Positions 22,701 to 34,046 of a DNA stretch of 64,000 bases are shown piece after piece. The DNA comes from Synanceia verrucosa (Eukaryota; Chordata; Actinopteri; Perciformes; Synanceiidae). The stretch lies in the NCBI GenBank assembly GCA_029721515.1, contig CM056550.1, positions 19,591,119 to 19,655,118 on the forward strand, written 5' to 3'. The first letter of the stretch is position 1. Every line of letters begins with the position of its first letter. The notes beneath the pieces were generated by a model. It did not search any database. It saw only the letters and a list, made by a program, of their open reading frames with translations, and was not told where the DNA came from. A program made the translations under genes and the position numbers.

Positions 22701-25467
22701 TTTGCTCTCTAATCTCGATCGTCTCCACTTCCTGCTTTTATCTCTGTGGTGTATACCGTCTCTTTATGCTCTGACTACATCTCCCAGAAGCCCTGAAATT
22801 ACTCACAGGATGTGCCACTGCCAAAAAACACGTTGATGTATCATTAATTCGATGGCACTAATGCGTTGGATTTTAAATGACGTCAAAATACGGAGTTATA
22901 GTTACAGTTATTAATAGGAGTTAAAGGTATTTCTCAAGCTGTGGTTGATATATTCTAACGGTAATGTCTGCATGTGGCATCTGAATGTCTTGCTAAATTA
23001 TTTTTCCTGATGTAGACAAGGTTTCAGAGTTAGTACTAGAGGATAAAATCTGTCAACAAAAACATTTTTGTGGAAATAGTGGTTAGCTGTGCGCTTATTG
23101 CTTGTCAAAGTTACCTCCTCCTGATTCTTGAGTTGCTCTAGTAGCCGCTGGAACTCTTCCTCTTTCTCTATGGCCTCTCGCTGAGTGGCCTGATTCTGTT
23201 CATCATACGCCATGGCCACCACAGCCAGGATGAGGTTGATGAGGTAGAAGGAGCCCAGAAAGATGACCACCACAAAGAACAGCATGTATGTCTTGCCGGC
23301 CGCCCGCAGGATCTGTGTTTGGAGCAAAAAAGAAGCTACGAGAACTAAGGACAAATTTCTTTAGACGTCATGAATCTGTCTGTGACAACTGAACGAAGTG
23401 CCAACCAGCTGGAAGAGGTTCTCCCAGTAGTCCTGGGTCATGAGTCTGAAGAGGGCCAGGAAGGCCCAGCCAAAAGAGTCAAAACTGGTGTAGCCATAGT
23501 TGGGGTTCCTCCCAGCCTTCATGCACGTGTATCCTTCTGGGCACTTTCTATCAGCAAAGAAGGAGAGTCAAAGTGCTACAACTGATAAACTGGACAGTAC
23601 TGTCATGGTAGTCAGTGTGGATGATACATACCCAGCATCAGAGCTGTTTCCACAAAGAAGAGCATCGAGGCTGCCTTCCAGATAATAGTGATTATCTATA
23701 AGCCAAGAAGATGAAATATTTTCCAACACGGACAACATCAGCTTAGATTAAGAGGATTAATATGCCTTAAACATACCAGAGTCTTCAATATACTCGTTGA
23801 AATTGAAGGTACTGTTGGAATACATAGTGTCATTGACGCCCACGGTGGCGTTAAAGAACGCCGTGTCGTTGAATGCGGCGGTGGCGTTAAAAAAGTCAAA
23901 CGCAGTTTGGTTTGTATCGAGGGGCCATCGCACACATTTCTGACGCATGTTGCCCATGAAGAGTTGGAGGCCAATGAGGGCGAAGACAGCGAGGGCAAAG
24001 ACGGTGAGGATCATGACGTCCACCATTTTCTTCACTGACTGGATCAAAGCGGCTACGATGGTTTTCAATCCTTTAAAAAAGGATTTCAGCATATTAATGC
24101 AGATTAATCCATCATCATAATTAATCTGATTAAAAAGTTAATATATATTTACTTTGTCAAATTACATACTTGGCGATATACTCAGCCAAGCACGAGAAGA
24201 TAATAAAATATGAAAAATTATAAATACCAGGAATCACAGTAATTGTTTTTAGGGCTCGAAGTACACGAAATGTCCTGAGGGCTGACACGTTGCCAAGGTC
24301 AACAAACTCAGTGATGTATCTGTGGAGAGACAGGAAACAATCGGTCAAATACGCATCATATTATCTATTAATTTCCCTTTTTAAGTTAGCTTCAAACGCA
24401 CCAATAAATCGGCTTCGACAGTCAGCGTCTTTTGTCTAAAAATGTAAATGTAAATATTTGTCTGGATAGTTCGATAACTTACGCCATGCTGATCACCATG
24501 AAATCCAGCCAGTTCCATGGATCTCGAAGGAATGTAAAAGATCCAACACAGAAACCTCTTGACAACACTTTGACCGTTGCCTCGAAGGTATAGATAGCAG
24601 TAAAAACATACCTACATGTGGGGAGAAACAGAAAATACCATAATAAGAGCTTCTTCATTCTAGTAAAATTTGGGCTGAATATCTGAAGTCTCTCCTGACA
24701 CAGGGATTACCGAAACCACAACAATGAGGTACTCACTCGACAGTTTTACTCCATGCTGGTGGGTTGCTCATCGTCATGAATACACAATTCGACAGAATGG
24801 TAATCATGATGAACAAGCTAAATAATTTAATCCAGGGTTAAGAAAACAAACGTGGTCGTAATGTATATTTTATCATGGCTAAACCTCACATCGATCCGTC
24901 AGCAGCTCAAAGGATATGAATGTATGAGAATTTTGATGGCTCCTCTTCTAACCAAACTAAAGGGGCTCAGAATGTAGCAAGCCGGTTCAGCGTTGAACCT
25001 GAAGATTGTTTTTCCTTTGGTGATCACAACGAATGTCTGAAAAACACAGAGATCATTAAAAGCACTTCCGTCATTTCAGTGCGTAAGGGATGCTGTATAG
25101 AGGTGAAATTCATGTTCAGTAATACATCCTGTTGTATCTCAAGGTTATGTAGTCATTAAATACTAAGCGTGTGTTTAATTGCCATGTGAGACCCGGATGT
25201 GCTCAGACTGACGTGCTGTGCTTTGTAGTAGGGGTCCAGGTCCTCCAGAGGCGTGTTGAGCAGCTCTGCTGGAGGGTCTCCATAGATCATGGGCAGATTC
25301 TTGCCCGCCTCCAGATCAGCGTTCGGGGCCGCGGGCTCTTCCTCCTCATGGCCCTCTACTTCTGTGGCCTTTTTGTTTTCCTCCTTGAGCCTCTCGATCT
25401 CCGCCAGCGATTCCTGGGTGAAGCGGCGGAACGCATGGGTGCCTCGGGGAGGGAGCAGGGGCGCCAT
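10747..25467 (-). CDS. scn4a: Voltage-gated sodium channel alpha subunit Nav1.4, complete, 26 coding exons
   Basis: Muscle action-potential channel, 1886 residues. Exons (minus): 25213-25467, 24918-25036, 24737-24826, 24483-24611, 24228-24319, 23777-24070, 23632-23695, 23406-23547, 23115-23312, 21651-21821, 21447-21573, 20791-21029, 20528-20701, 20079-20435, 15789-16220, 15170-15211, 14934-15066, 14694-14848, 14405-14578, 14162-14284, 13291-13572, 13154-13207, 12890-13027, 12669-12773, 12122-12392, 10747-12047. All four S4 sensors are visible (e.g. [32 protein letters not shown]). The DEKA filter reads QDYWEN, CGEWIE, TFKGW and TSAGWD. The inactivation gate is [12 protein letters not shown]. 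An IQ motif ([14 protein letters not shown]) and a C-terminal PDZ ligand (ETIV) follow. The short I-II and II-III linkers and [13 protein letters not shown] identify Nav1.4. The start M at 25467 fits [16 protein letters not shown]. Whether it is scn4aa or scn4ab is unresolved. Confidence 0.95.
12774..12889 (-). other. AT-AC intron of scn4a before the inactivation gate
   Basis: The upstream exon ends NFNQQKKK (AAAAAG) and the intron starts ATAAGTATC. The next exon starts TTTGGAGATAAAGAC (FGDKDIFM) right after TGCAC. Frame and homology leave no GT-AG alternative, so this 116-base intron is AT-AC. The position matches the AT-AC intron with a U2-like donor known from mammalian SCN4A and relatives. 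Confidence 0.9.
16221..20078 (-). other. Large intron of scn4a (domain II to II-III linker)
   Basis: At about 3.9 kb this is the longest intron within the scn4a coding region. It holds a TTAA-flanked repeat (19417-19914) and otherwise no structured feature. The plus-strand open frame at 18547-18882 has no splice context or recognisable protein. Confidence 0.6.
19417..19914 (+). mobile_element. TTAA-flanked MITE, copy 1
   Basis: This copy shares a core of over 300 bases with copies at 22438, 28825 and 45781, including TTTTGTACTATGTCTCTGAA and CTCAAATGAAAGAAGAGACT. It lies in a large scn4a intron. The ends have decayed (TTAAATCATTGAG and GAAAGAGTTAA), so the exact borders are approximate. Confidence 0.7.
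22211..22437 (+). repeat. Interspersed repeat fragment interrupted by a MITE
   Basis: The words GGGGTCATAAAATGCTCATT and CTCATACTGTCTGTCTGAAT and the tail GCTCTGATTGGTCA are typical of a very common short teleost repeat. The copy stops at the left edge of the TTAA MITE at 22438, as if the MITE had landed in it. It lies in an scn4a intron. Confidence 0.5.
22438..22924 (+). mobile_element. TTAA-flanked MITE, copy 2
   Basis: The left end is TTAACTCATTGAGTTCCAG. The core matches the other copies nearly word for word, including CTACATCTCCCAGAAGCC and GGTGTATACCGTCTCTTTAT. The right end is decayed, with a TTAA at 22921-22924. It is in the same orientation as copy 1, within the intron after domain I. 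Confidence 0.7.
24827..24917 (-). other. U12-type intron of scn4a (domain I) with unusual 3' end
   Basis: The donor is ATATCCTTT, a perfect U12-type site, after the codons for AIKILIH. A U12 branch-site match TTTTCTTAAC lies near the 3' end. Ending the intron at AA (24827) restores [11 protein letters not shown] and gives a 90-base exon, as I recall for mammalian orthologues. The nearest AG (24818) would delete three residues. Confidence 0.75.
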
Positions 25468-25501
25468 CTTCGCATCGCGAAGGGATGCTGCCACACCAGG
25501 G
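25468..25501 (-). other. Non-coding start of the first scn4a coding exon, with acceptor
   Basis: A pyrimidine-rich acceptor (CTCCAGCTCCTCCTAG) precedes GGAAACCCTGG at 25501, so this exon begins 34 bases before the chosen ATG and at least one 5' exon must lie upstream. The frame from the acceptor to the ATG is open, so an N-terminal extension from an upstream exon cannot be excluded. Confidence 0.6.
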
Positions 25502-25549
25502 TTTCCCTAGGAGGAGCTGGAGGGAGGATGAGGAGTGTTTACAGAGAGT

Positions 25550-25800
25550 ATACACTGATCACACATAACATTATGACCACTAACAGGTGAAGTGAAAAAC
25601 ACTGATTATCTCTTCATCATGACACCGGGGATATATGAGACGACAAATGAACATTTTGTGCTCAAAGTTGATGTCTTAGAGACAACAAAAATAGGAAAGA
25701 GTCAGGGTTTGTGTGAGAGAACCAAACTGTGATGGCTAGAGGACTGAGTCAGAGCATCTCCAGTGGTGAACCATGGTCCTGGTCTGAAGTGGTCAGGATC
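25550..25800 (+). repeat. Decayed retrotransposon-like interspersed repeat
   Basis: Words such as CATAACATTATGACCACT, ACAGGTGAAGTGAA, GAACATTTTGTGCTCAAAG and GTCAGAGCATCTCCA belong to a very common fish interspersed element, probably of non-LTR (RTE/Rex-like) origin. Only a fragment remains. The family name needs a repeat library. Confidence 0.5.
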
Positions 25801-26940
25801 TATTAAAATGTACTTAAAATGCTTATTTTCAGGCTAATACACACTAATGAAAATTCTGAATATTAGATTTTATTTCTGCCAATACAGTCCCCCTAAATGC
25901 TCCACGCAATTATAACAAACTACAAGATAAGAGCCACCACAACAAAAAATTACTTACTTTTCTTTGGTTTGACTGACCCAAATTCACAGAAGTATGAAAT
26001 AGAGAAACATGCATGTTGAAAGCATTTAGACCATTATATGGTTTTATAAAGATGAGAGTTGAGGAGATGAGAAGAGTGAGAGAGAAATGGGAAACACATG
26101 CTAAAAAGATGATCTTGACCCCACGTTTGGTATTTTTACTTGATAAATAATCTAACATGACCGTTTGAAAAAACACCAATCAATTTCCTGATGATTAAAT
26201 AATCAATGATTTAATAATCCCAGGGAACTGCTGAAAACATTTTAGCCCTGTGATGAGACGTCACATCAGAGGTCAAAAGCCAAAAAGGTTGGGAATGACT
26301 CTTTATGCCTCCCTCTACATCCAAACCTCTTGACCCTCCTGGCCTCCACCCTCCTGGCCTCCACATGTCTGACCCTTCACCTCTCACAACACCACCAACA
26401 CTTGAAGGTGTCAGGACGGCGACAAAATGACTCGACGCACTCGGGACGAAAGCTCGGACTTTCCCACTGCTCTAAAGAGACCGTGACATTACTCGTGTAC
26501 ATCAGATTACTTATTAGCTTAGCAGACGCTCCATACCGGGTCCAAGTGGCGTTCACTTACATGCTTTGATGTGTTTAGAAACCAGTCTGGTTTCATCTGG
26601 AGCAGCTAAGGTTAGGCTCCTGCTAGCATGGACATAATAAAAGACATTTTAATAGCAGATATAGTTTTTATGTAGTCCTACACTTTTTTCTTGTTCTATT
26701 GGAAATTTTCTTATTTATATTTGATATCATCTTTATACATTTGTGTTTATTGTCACATTCCTTGCAATAATCTGTTTCTGATTGTGATTAATTATATTTT
26801 AATTATATTTTTTAATTATATTTTAAAATAGCCATTTTTATTTATATGGATGGACGATATAAAACTAGACATACCACTGTTTAAGCAGTAAGTCATTTTA
26901 CAACAACTTCACCTGAAGGTGGTATTTTATTAATCAAACT

Positions 26941-27134
26941 TGATGATAATAATAATAAAATAATAATAATAATAATAATAATAACAATAATAATAATAAT
27001 TATAATGAAATACTACTACTACTAATAATAATAATAATAATTGTATTGAAATGGTAATAACATAACAATAAAATAATAATAATATTATATTGCAATAATA
27101 ACATAACAATAAAATAATAATAATAATAATGTAT
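26941..27134. repeat. (AAT)n-rich microsatellite
   Basis: Compound trinucleotide repeat of AAT/ATA units interrupted by ACT runs and short unique stretches. Confidence 0.9.
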
Positions 27135-28824
27135 TTAAATCTCAAAGTGCTACAAAGTGAAAAAACAAGATACATTAGAAAAGATAGATTAAAAAAGATA
27201 GTACTAAAAACAACTTATTACGTCCTGATAGGGAAAACATATTTGCTAACGAGCAACAATGTCATGTTAAAATTATAACGTGTAATTTTGATTGAATGAA
27301 TTACAAATTATATATTAGAATAAATACAGCAGAAAGCTGTGCAGCATAAAAACCTTCAGAAACACAGAACAGTCAGAAGTAATAGCATCAAACTGAGCAA
27401 TAGATTACTGCAGGTTAATGTCTGACATTAAGCACACAAAAGAGACACTCTGGACTCAAAGAACAGACACACACACACACATTAATGTTGTCTGATGCAT
27501 TCACACACACATGTTGAGGAGACGCTCCCGCTCACACAGACATGGTGGCTGCCCAGCTGCTCCAGGCCATCAAGGCGGAGCGTCGTGTTACAGCGGCCCG
27601 ATGACTCTGCTCATTCCTTCCTGGCTGAGCTTTCGCTCTGCGCCTCACATCCCTCCGATAAACAGGACGGCATGCCAACTTATCTTACCGAGCTGACTCC
27701 TCTCCTCACTGCCTTCTATTTCACACGGGGCCCCAAACACACTAAGCTTCCGCCTCCTCACCCCTTATCCACCGCTTTAAAACGCCGCCACCGGCCAGCT
27801 GCCTGACACTTGAGGCTCTAAACCTCTTTCATACGAAGCAACACTCCAATCCATCACTCCTCAAGGCCTCCATCCTTAACCACTCACACACAGCTGACAT
27901 ATTTCCTCCTTAAGCATTACAGGATTCAGCATTTCCCTTATCCTACCCCTTTAGATATATTACCAATATGAAGGCAACCCGTGCAGCCCCCCAACCCATT
28001 CCCTACCAAGCCCCCGGGCCTCGTCGCCCTCGACCGTGAGCCAACCTTAAAATACACATCCTGAGAATGGATGTGTTTCTGCGAGGCTTAATGGAGAACA
28101 TTTCCTGATTACATTACATCACACCGTGACTGCTGAAGCCATCAAATATCCTTTTTTGAAACCCCCCCCAACTGCCAATCTCAAAAAAAGTCCTCCCGAA
28201 GAGGTGGTTATAGGTAAATAGGTAAATAAAAGGTAAATAATATGTTTTAGCTGTTGATGCTTCTTCACACGAAAAGAGCCAAGAGAGTGATATTCAATAA
28301 CAGTCAAACAGATTCTGTATGTCACACTTAAAGTCATCATAAAGCACGATCAGAAAAAAGTCCTGTCTGAAAAGTAAATGGTTCAAAGCACACGTTACAT
28401 GCAGCATACAGTGATCTAGTGGTGGTCGGATCCTTCTCTTAAAGCAACCTCATTGAGGAGGATCTACAATTAATTAGATTAATTTCCAGGGTATAATTAG
28501 AACTATTCTTCATAGCTGGTGGCAAGCAGCAACCTTGATGCAAATCATTTAAGTTAAAGTGAATCCTGCATTAAAAATCCTACTTGAATAGTACATAAAT
28601 ATTATCATTCTGCAGTAAAATGTCCCTTTGACTGATATATTGTCATACATAACACACTAGATTGTAAACATTGATGCATCAGTGTTAGAGTAGCATTTTT
28701 GCTGCTCAAGGTGGAGGAATTTTTAACTATTTTAGATTTAATGAAGCAGTTTTGTCAAGTGTTTCCAAACTCAGACGACTCCTGACAAACAGTGACTATA
28801 TGAATCTGAAGGGTCATGAGATGA

Positions 28825-29226
28825 TTAACTCTTTGAGTGCCATTGACCTATTTCGACGTCAAAGTAGTTTTTCGGCAGCGAGTCACCAATCACGGTCTGC
28901 TGCAGCCTGTGAGTAATTTTGGGGCTTCTGGGAGATGTAGTCAGAGCATAAAGAGACGGTATACACCACAGAGATTAAAGCGGGAAGTGGAAACGATCGA
29001 GATTAGAGAGTAAAACGGACGGATTCTGGAGAAAAAGTGGCGTTTAGGGTTAAAGTGTGATGATGTCATGATGAAACAGAGAGTCTCTTCTTTCATTTGA
29101 GCTATTCAGTGTTTTCAAGACATAGTACAAAATATTCTGTGGGTCTAGAAATATGACTCAAAATGGGCAAAAAACACTGGAACAAGACACTTTCTGTTAT
29201 AAAACAGCTTGCACTCAATGAGTTAA
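28825..29226 (-). mobile_element. TTAA-flanked MITE, copy 3 (inverted, best-preserved ends)
   Basis: The left end is TTAACTCTTTGAGTGCCATT and the right end is CTTGCACTCAATGAGTTAA. These are inverted repeats that begin and end with TTAA. The interior is the reverse complement of copies 1, 2 and 4. At about 400 bases it has no coding capacity. TTAA at both edges fits the target preference of the piggyBac superfamily. Confidence 0.75.
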
Positions 29227-29603
29227 TGGGAGAGGAAAGAAGAAAATACTTTTTCCCCCCTAAACATTTCTAGAATCTTTTTTTTTTTTCAAATGAATAA
29301 ATTTTAGCGCTTTGGGCCTCAAACAATCCCGTAAATTAAAATATCTATAAGTAAAATGTCTCTCAAAACCAATTGTTTAATGTGAAAAATGAATTTTATT
29401 AGCTAATGTTTCTGAAAAGCAAAATATTAATCTCTAGTGAAGTGGAAGCTGAAAGGATCAAAGCTCCCTTTAAATCTACTTGACTTTAAGAGTCCAGAGG
29501 AAGACAATCATTACATGATCGTGCTTCGTCAGTCACTGAGGACAGGTGGCAAACCATGGAAGAGGAGTGGATGTTAGATCTCAGAAGCCTTCCCCGACAG
29601 TCA

Positions 29604-29608
29604 CATAC

Positions 29609-29639
<31 letters not shown>

Positions 29640-29646
29640 TGTATAT
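29604..29646. repeat. AT microsatellite
   Basis: Short imperfect ATATATGTATATATAT run. Confidence 0.85.
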
Positions 29647-32253
29647 CACCTTGCATGTCAGCAGAGGCCATGTGACCTGTGACATTCCCGCTGAGGATAT
29701 AGACGGTGTAATGTAGACACCTCTTGGTTACACTAGCTGGCTGTGGAATGCGAATGCCAATATTCACCTCCGGAAACTCGCCGAACTCGCTTTTGGCTTT
29801 TGTCACAAGGGTAGCTCGAGTTCAAATGGCAGGAGATGCTGTGCTGTAAGACGGTTTAGTGTGCTAGATTTCAGCATTTGAATCGTCTGTACGTAAAATC
29901 TTAATTTAGAAACGGGCTGACATTTTTTTTTTTTTTTTATAAAAGAGGAGACAACTTCCATATTGTCTTGTACTATAACCGTGACTTGTTGTCGTGTTCT
30001 GGTGCTCTGAAGGGTTCAAAGTCTTGTGGCGACATGACGAACGCCTCCGGTCCGCTCACTACACTCCTGGCATGTGGTTAAGTTGTAAACAACAGATCCA
30101 CAGAGCAAACAAGGGCTTTTTATCAACACGTCCTTTGACATTTGCTGAGCTCCTGTTCCCCCCTCTTTTCTCACGGGGTCAGATCACAGCTCTGTGCCTC
30201 GCTCTCTCCCGGCTGGCTTCAACACCCTGTCACCCACCAGTTAACCTTGTATTTCAAACTCTATAGGGAGCCACATTAAAAGAGACCTCTCCACCTGTTC
30301 CTGCTTCCTGCCGCAGCATTGTATGTTGCCACCAGATGCAGGTTTTGCCCGACTGAAAATGATCAGCATGCTCACGGCCTCAGTAACTACTCAGGGTCAA
30401 GCCCCTGGGAGCCTTACTTTGATGGCTTTATCAGATGTGTGCACAGTGGACTCAGTCTGCACTGTATCCCTACATGCATTATGTTGCTGCTAACAGGAAA
30501 GCTGCTGTCATTCGCGGTATGCCTCTGTCGCTGCATACCGATGAGCTGTGAAGACCTTGCATAATCTCCCTGTGCAGTCAGACAGCTAACAACGACATAA
30601 AGCCCTACTGATCTATAAATCCAGCCAAACTATGTGTCACTGACTGAGCCTTTAGAGTACTCAACTAAACTTGAATTAACCTGGAATAATGTCGCTCTCT
30701 GATAAACTGTAATGCAGCTTTCTAAACAGATTTCTGCTGCATCAAACTGACCCATTTGGCCTTTGCACTCGCTGCACAGAAATCTGAGTAGATTACATGT
30801 GGAAATGATATGAAGAATATCCCATCCAGCTTGTGAGGCACCAGCGGGAGATATTATCATCTTCATAGCTCCAATCATGTCCTTAAAAACATCCATGAAG
30901 GAGCTGCTCATGTTCCACAACATTATTTCCGTCACGTGATATTGAAACGTGAACGAATGAGGAAAAAAACTTATCTTTAACCTTATTTCACCTTTTGAAT
31001 ACTTTGGAAAACACAGAGGCCCGGCCAAGCAGTCACATGGGCTCACTTGGTGAAAGAAACTCAAAACCGACACCTTCTGCGTCCAAGAACATGTGACGCG
31101 AGGCGCACAAACACACTCAGGCGGAGGAAGACCCCCTGATACGTCTTTACACAATCTACACGTTGAAAGCCGCAGAAATAAGTAGTTCACACCATCTGCC
31201 ACGTATGCGATGACACAACTAAGTCTGTCTGTGAAGGAGGCAAAAAAAAAAATTAAGACAACTGATGCAACGTGCAAGAATCTTCTCAGTTACAAACACC
31301 ACCTGATAATTCCCATTCCCTGCTGGGACCCCACTGCAGGAGTCCACCCTGTTACATTTGCAGGATCTAATATGAACACCACGTCTGCATGACTTCACCC
31401 GTGTCAGGCTGTTTCTGCAGTCCCTCACCTCTGATTTGGGCTACATGGATTAACGGCGAAGAAATGGCGGGGTATGAGCATCCACAGCATCACAGTATCT
31501 TGCCCATCTGCCATGAAGGCATGAGCTAAAAATAAAACGTAGCCCCTGCGGGAGGAGGCATAGTGGGGATAGAGAAGGTTGCAAAGTGTCCACACTGACT
31601 GGACATTACAGAAGGCGATATTCACCTGTTATGATGCTCAGCTCCCCCTCTTATGCTGTAAATACACTACTGCAGCACAATATGGCGGTAAAACACCAGT
31701 TCAGCACTATATGTGTGTGTCTGTGTGTGCACATCCTTCACAGCACACACACAAACATTTTTAAAAACACAACAGAGAAGCCATAAATCTACCAATTCCA
31801 AATTTGACCTAAGCTCAATTACAGGTCCGTGTTTATTATTAGAACAAAGGCGCTCATATTAAAACACAACTCTGAGCATTTGATTTCTTCTGCAGTGAAA
31901 GTGATTATATTAAGAGCAAGAAGACATATGTATACTGTGCTTAATATATAGTTTACAATCACATTCTCCCTTTCTTTTAAACACTTTATCAAATAAAAAC
32001 CAGATGGTTCACAGTTGCTGAGAACACTGTATAAATCAGGTCCAAATGAGGAGGAAATTATATATGAATAGATCAACTACATTATTTAAATGAGAAAAAT
32101 GCCAAATTTTAACCACAGAAAGGGAAACATAAAGACTCAAAGCAAAACCCTTCAAGCTGCAGGCTGTCAGGAAACTTTTACAACGTGAGCTTCATGCAGG
32201 AGTCGTGTTCATGCACACGGCAGACCACTAACAGAGGGCTGCTGACAGGTTAC

Positions 32254-32620
32254 CTCGCACTGTAAAGCAAATATATTCCCACAGAATCCAAGAAACTTGG
32301 AAGAAGACAAAACAAACTGAGTCTCCCGTGAAGCCTTCCACTGAGGACGTAATCGTCCCTCTGCGGCAGCCAGAGCGTGGCTGCAGGACAGCTGACGCAG
32401 TGGTTGTCCTGCAGTGAAACCGGAGGAGTCGCTCCAGGTAGGATCAGATCAGACCTTTGACACTTCAGCAGTGGGACAGCTTCCCCCGTTCCCACACAGC
32501 TGGTCGCTCCTGCACTTTCACAACTTTGTCGCAAAGTAAAGCCAAAGATGTTTGAGGTGAGGAAGTTTACCGCAGCAACACAGACGAAACATCCAGGAAG
32601 TTCCTGCTGCAGCAGCAACT
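32254..32620 (-). other. Possible 5' noncoding exon of scn4a
   Basis: This minus-strand stretch is less AT-rich than its surroundings and ends with CAGTGCGAG followed by GTAACC, a usable donor. scn4a needs an upstream exon because its first coding exon has an acceptor at 25501. The link is inference; the exons at 34-35 kb are a rival candidate. Confidence 0.25.
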
Positions 32621-34046
32621 CCTCTCTTCAGAAAATGATTCATCTAACAGATCCACCTGCAAGACAGGCTTCAGAAAAACATTTAGTAATGATGAGCTGT
32701 TGTTTGCCCATGATAAAGCAAAACTCACTTGCTCATGGCATATTTAGTGAAATAGCCTATTTCTCGCTGTGTCACGCATTTGTTATTTGATGAATTTGTT
32801 CACCATTATGAGAATTTTTCTGACACATACACAGACTGATAGAAAGTCATAGAAAGTCAAGTATTTATGTTTATGTTCCTGTTCTTGTTTGTCACTATTT
32901 TGAATGACAAGTGTGTGTGAAAAGCCAAAAAGTACAGAATGTGCAATATAAATTGATCTGGATGAGCCGGTTTTAACATTTTTTACAACCGAGGATTGAA
33001 GAAATTTGCACGAAAACTATGGAAACTACTTAATTTTTTTCAGAAAATGACTGCGGCCTTTTTTTTCAGCAAGACATGAAGAGACATGAGGTGAAGTATG
33101 ACGGCCTTTCATTTGGTCAGGACATGAAATATGATGAAAAGTCTGCAAAGTATTTATATTAGGAAGTGATTACGTTATTTAGGAATAGTTTTATATCCTC
33201 CCATAGAGCCATCAGAGGGCAGAAGAATTACTTATAACATGTTCCATTCGATCAGATGTTGACAGTATATAACTACAACCTATATAACTCTTTCTATCTT
33301 TATCTTAGAAGAAAAAAAATAATGCGTGGATACAGTTTCAAAATGTCAGTACTTCATAGATCCTCTTATGATGTATAAAAGAGGAGATTAATTAACTGCC
33401 ATGTTAATACAAGCAATAAATGGATCAATATTTGATGGTTTGACTTACAAAGAGAGAAACCATCACTTAATGATGTTGAAGTGTAGGTATCAAATGTCAC
33501 AGAAAGCAGATTTTTGTTTATATTCTATAAAATATGCTCTAAGGATCAGGACCGCACACAGTCTGATTGGGTCGGTCCCCCTGTGTTGACGTGAGGGCTA
33601 TATTTGGCTGAAAGGTGTGTAGTATGATTATACAAGGAAAATGATATCTGCGATTACAAATGTTAACTGAGTGTCATCTGTTTCTTGGAAACGGAGCCTG
33701 CTACAGATTTCTCCACCTTCTCCTCCGTCTTGTGAGCAAACCCTCCTAGTTTTGGACAGGGTGCAAATAAAATATATGTATTAAACACTGAAGAAATCTG
33801 GCTTTGACTTTATCACTATCTAAAGTATTAAACAGACATCGATGGAAAATGTTCCATAGCCGACTCGTATTACTGCTCTCTGTGACATTCAGTTTAACTT
33901 CTGCTGCAAGCAAACCATCTGTGTGATTTGTTAGACTTCAGTGCCACTTTAAGTTAAATATTTGTACATAAATGATTTGAATCCTCTTAACTAATGACTC
34001 ACATGCTTGTAAGATTTATCCATATGTATTGTGCCTGATTACTTAC

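Larger units (their letters stand above)
25801..34046. other. Long gene-poor stretch upstream of scn4a
   Basis: About 8 kb without a recognisable coding exon. It contains (AAT)n microsatellites, a TTAA MITE (28825-29226) and short AT repeats. It must include the 5' exon and promoter of scn4a. Open frames of 60-215 codons here lack recognisable similarity, coding bias or good splice sites. The break between human 17q-like and 10q-like gene order falls here. Confidence 0.5.

Noticed and set aside
23406..23547. Possibility that the window is from a tetrodotoxin-bearing pufferfish
   Set aside because: The domain I pore aromatic and the other pore positions are the sensitive forms, so this channel gives no support.
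24320..24482. Mutually exclusive duplicate of the domain I S3-S4 exon (neonatal/adult pair of other SCN genes)
   Set aside because: The intron is only 163 bases and contains no second copy of the exon.
27495..27806. 103-codon plus-strand open frame
   Set aside because: Lies in a gene-poor region with simple CA repeats and has no recognisable protein or exon structure.
30630..31277. 215-codon minus-strand open frame between scn4a and the dydc-like gene
   Set aside because: No recognisable domain, odd composition, no supporting splice sites; treated as chance.
33660..33750. Minus-strand frame GGFAHKTEEKVEKSVAG ending at a stop, resembling a small Lys/Glu helical protein
   Set aside because: A weak acceptor (AACTAG) precedes it, but its phase does not join the 34-kb exons without a stop. 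Kept only as a curiosity.
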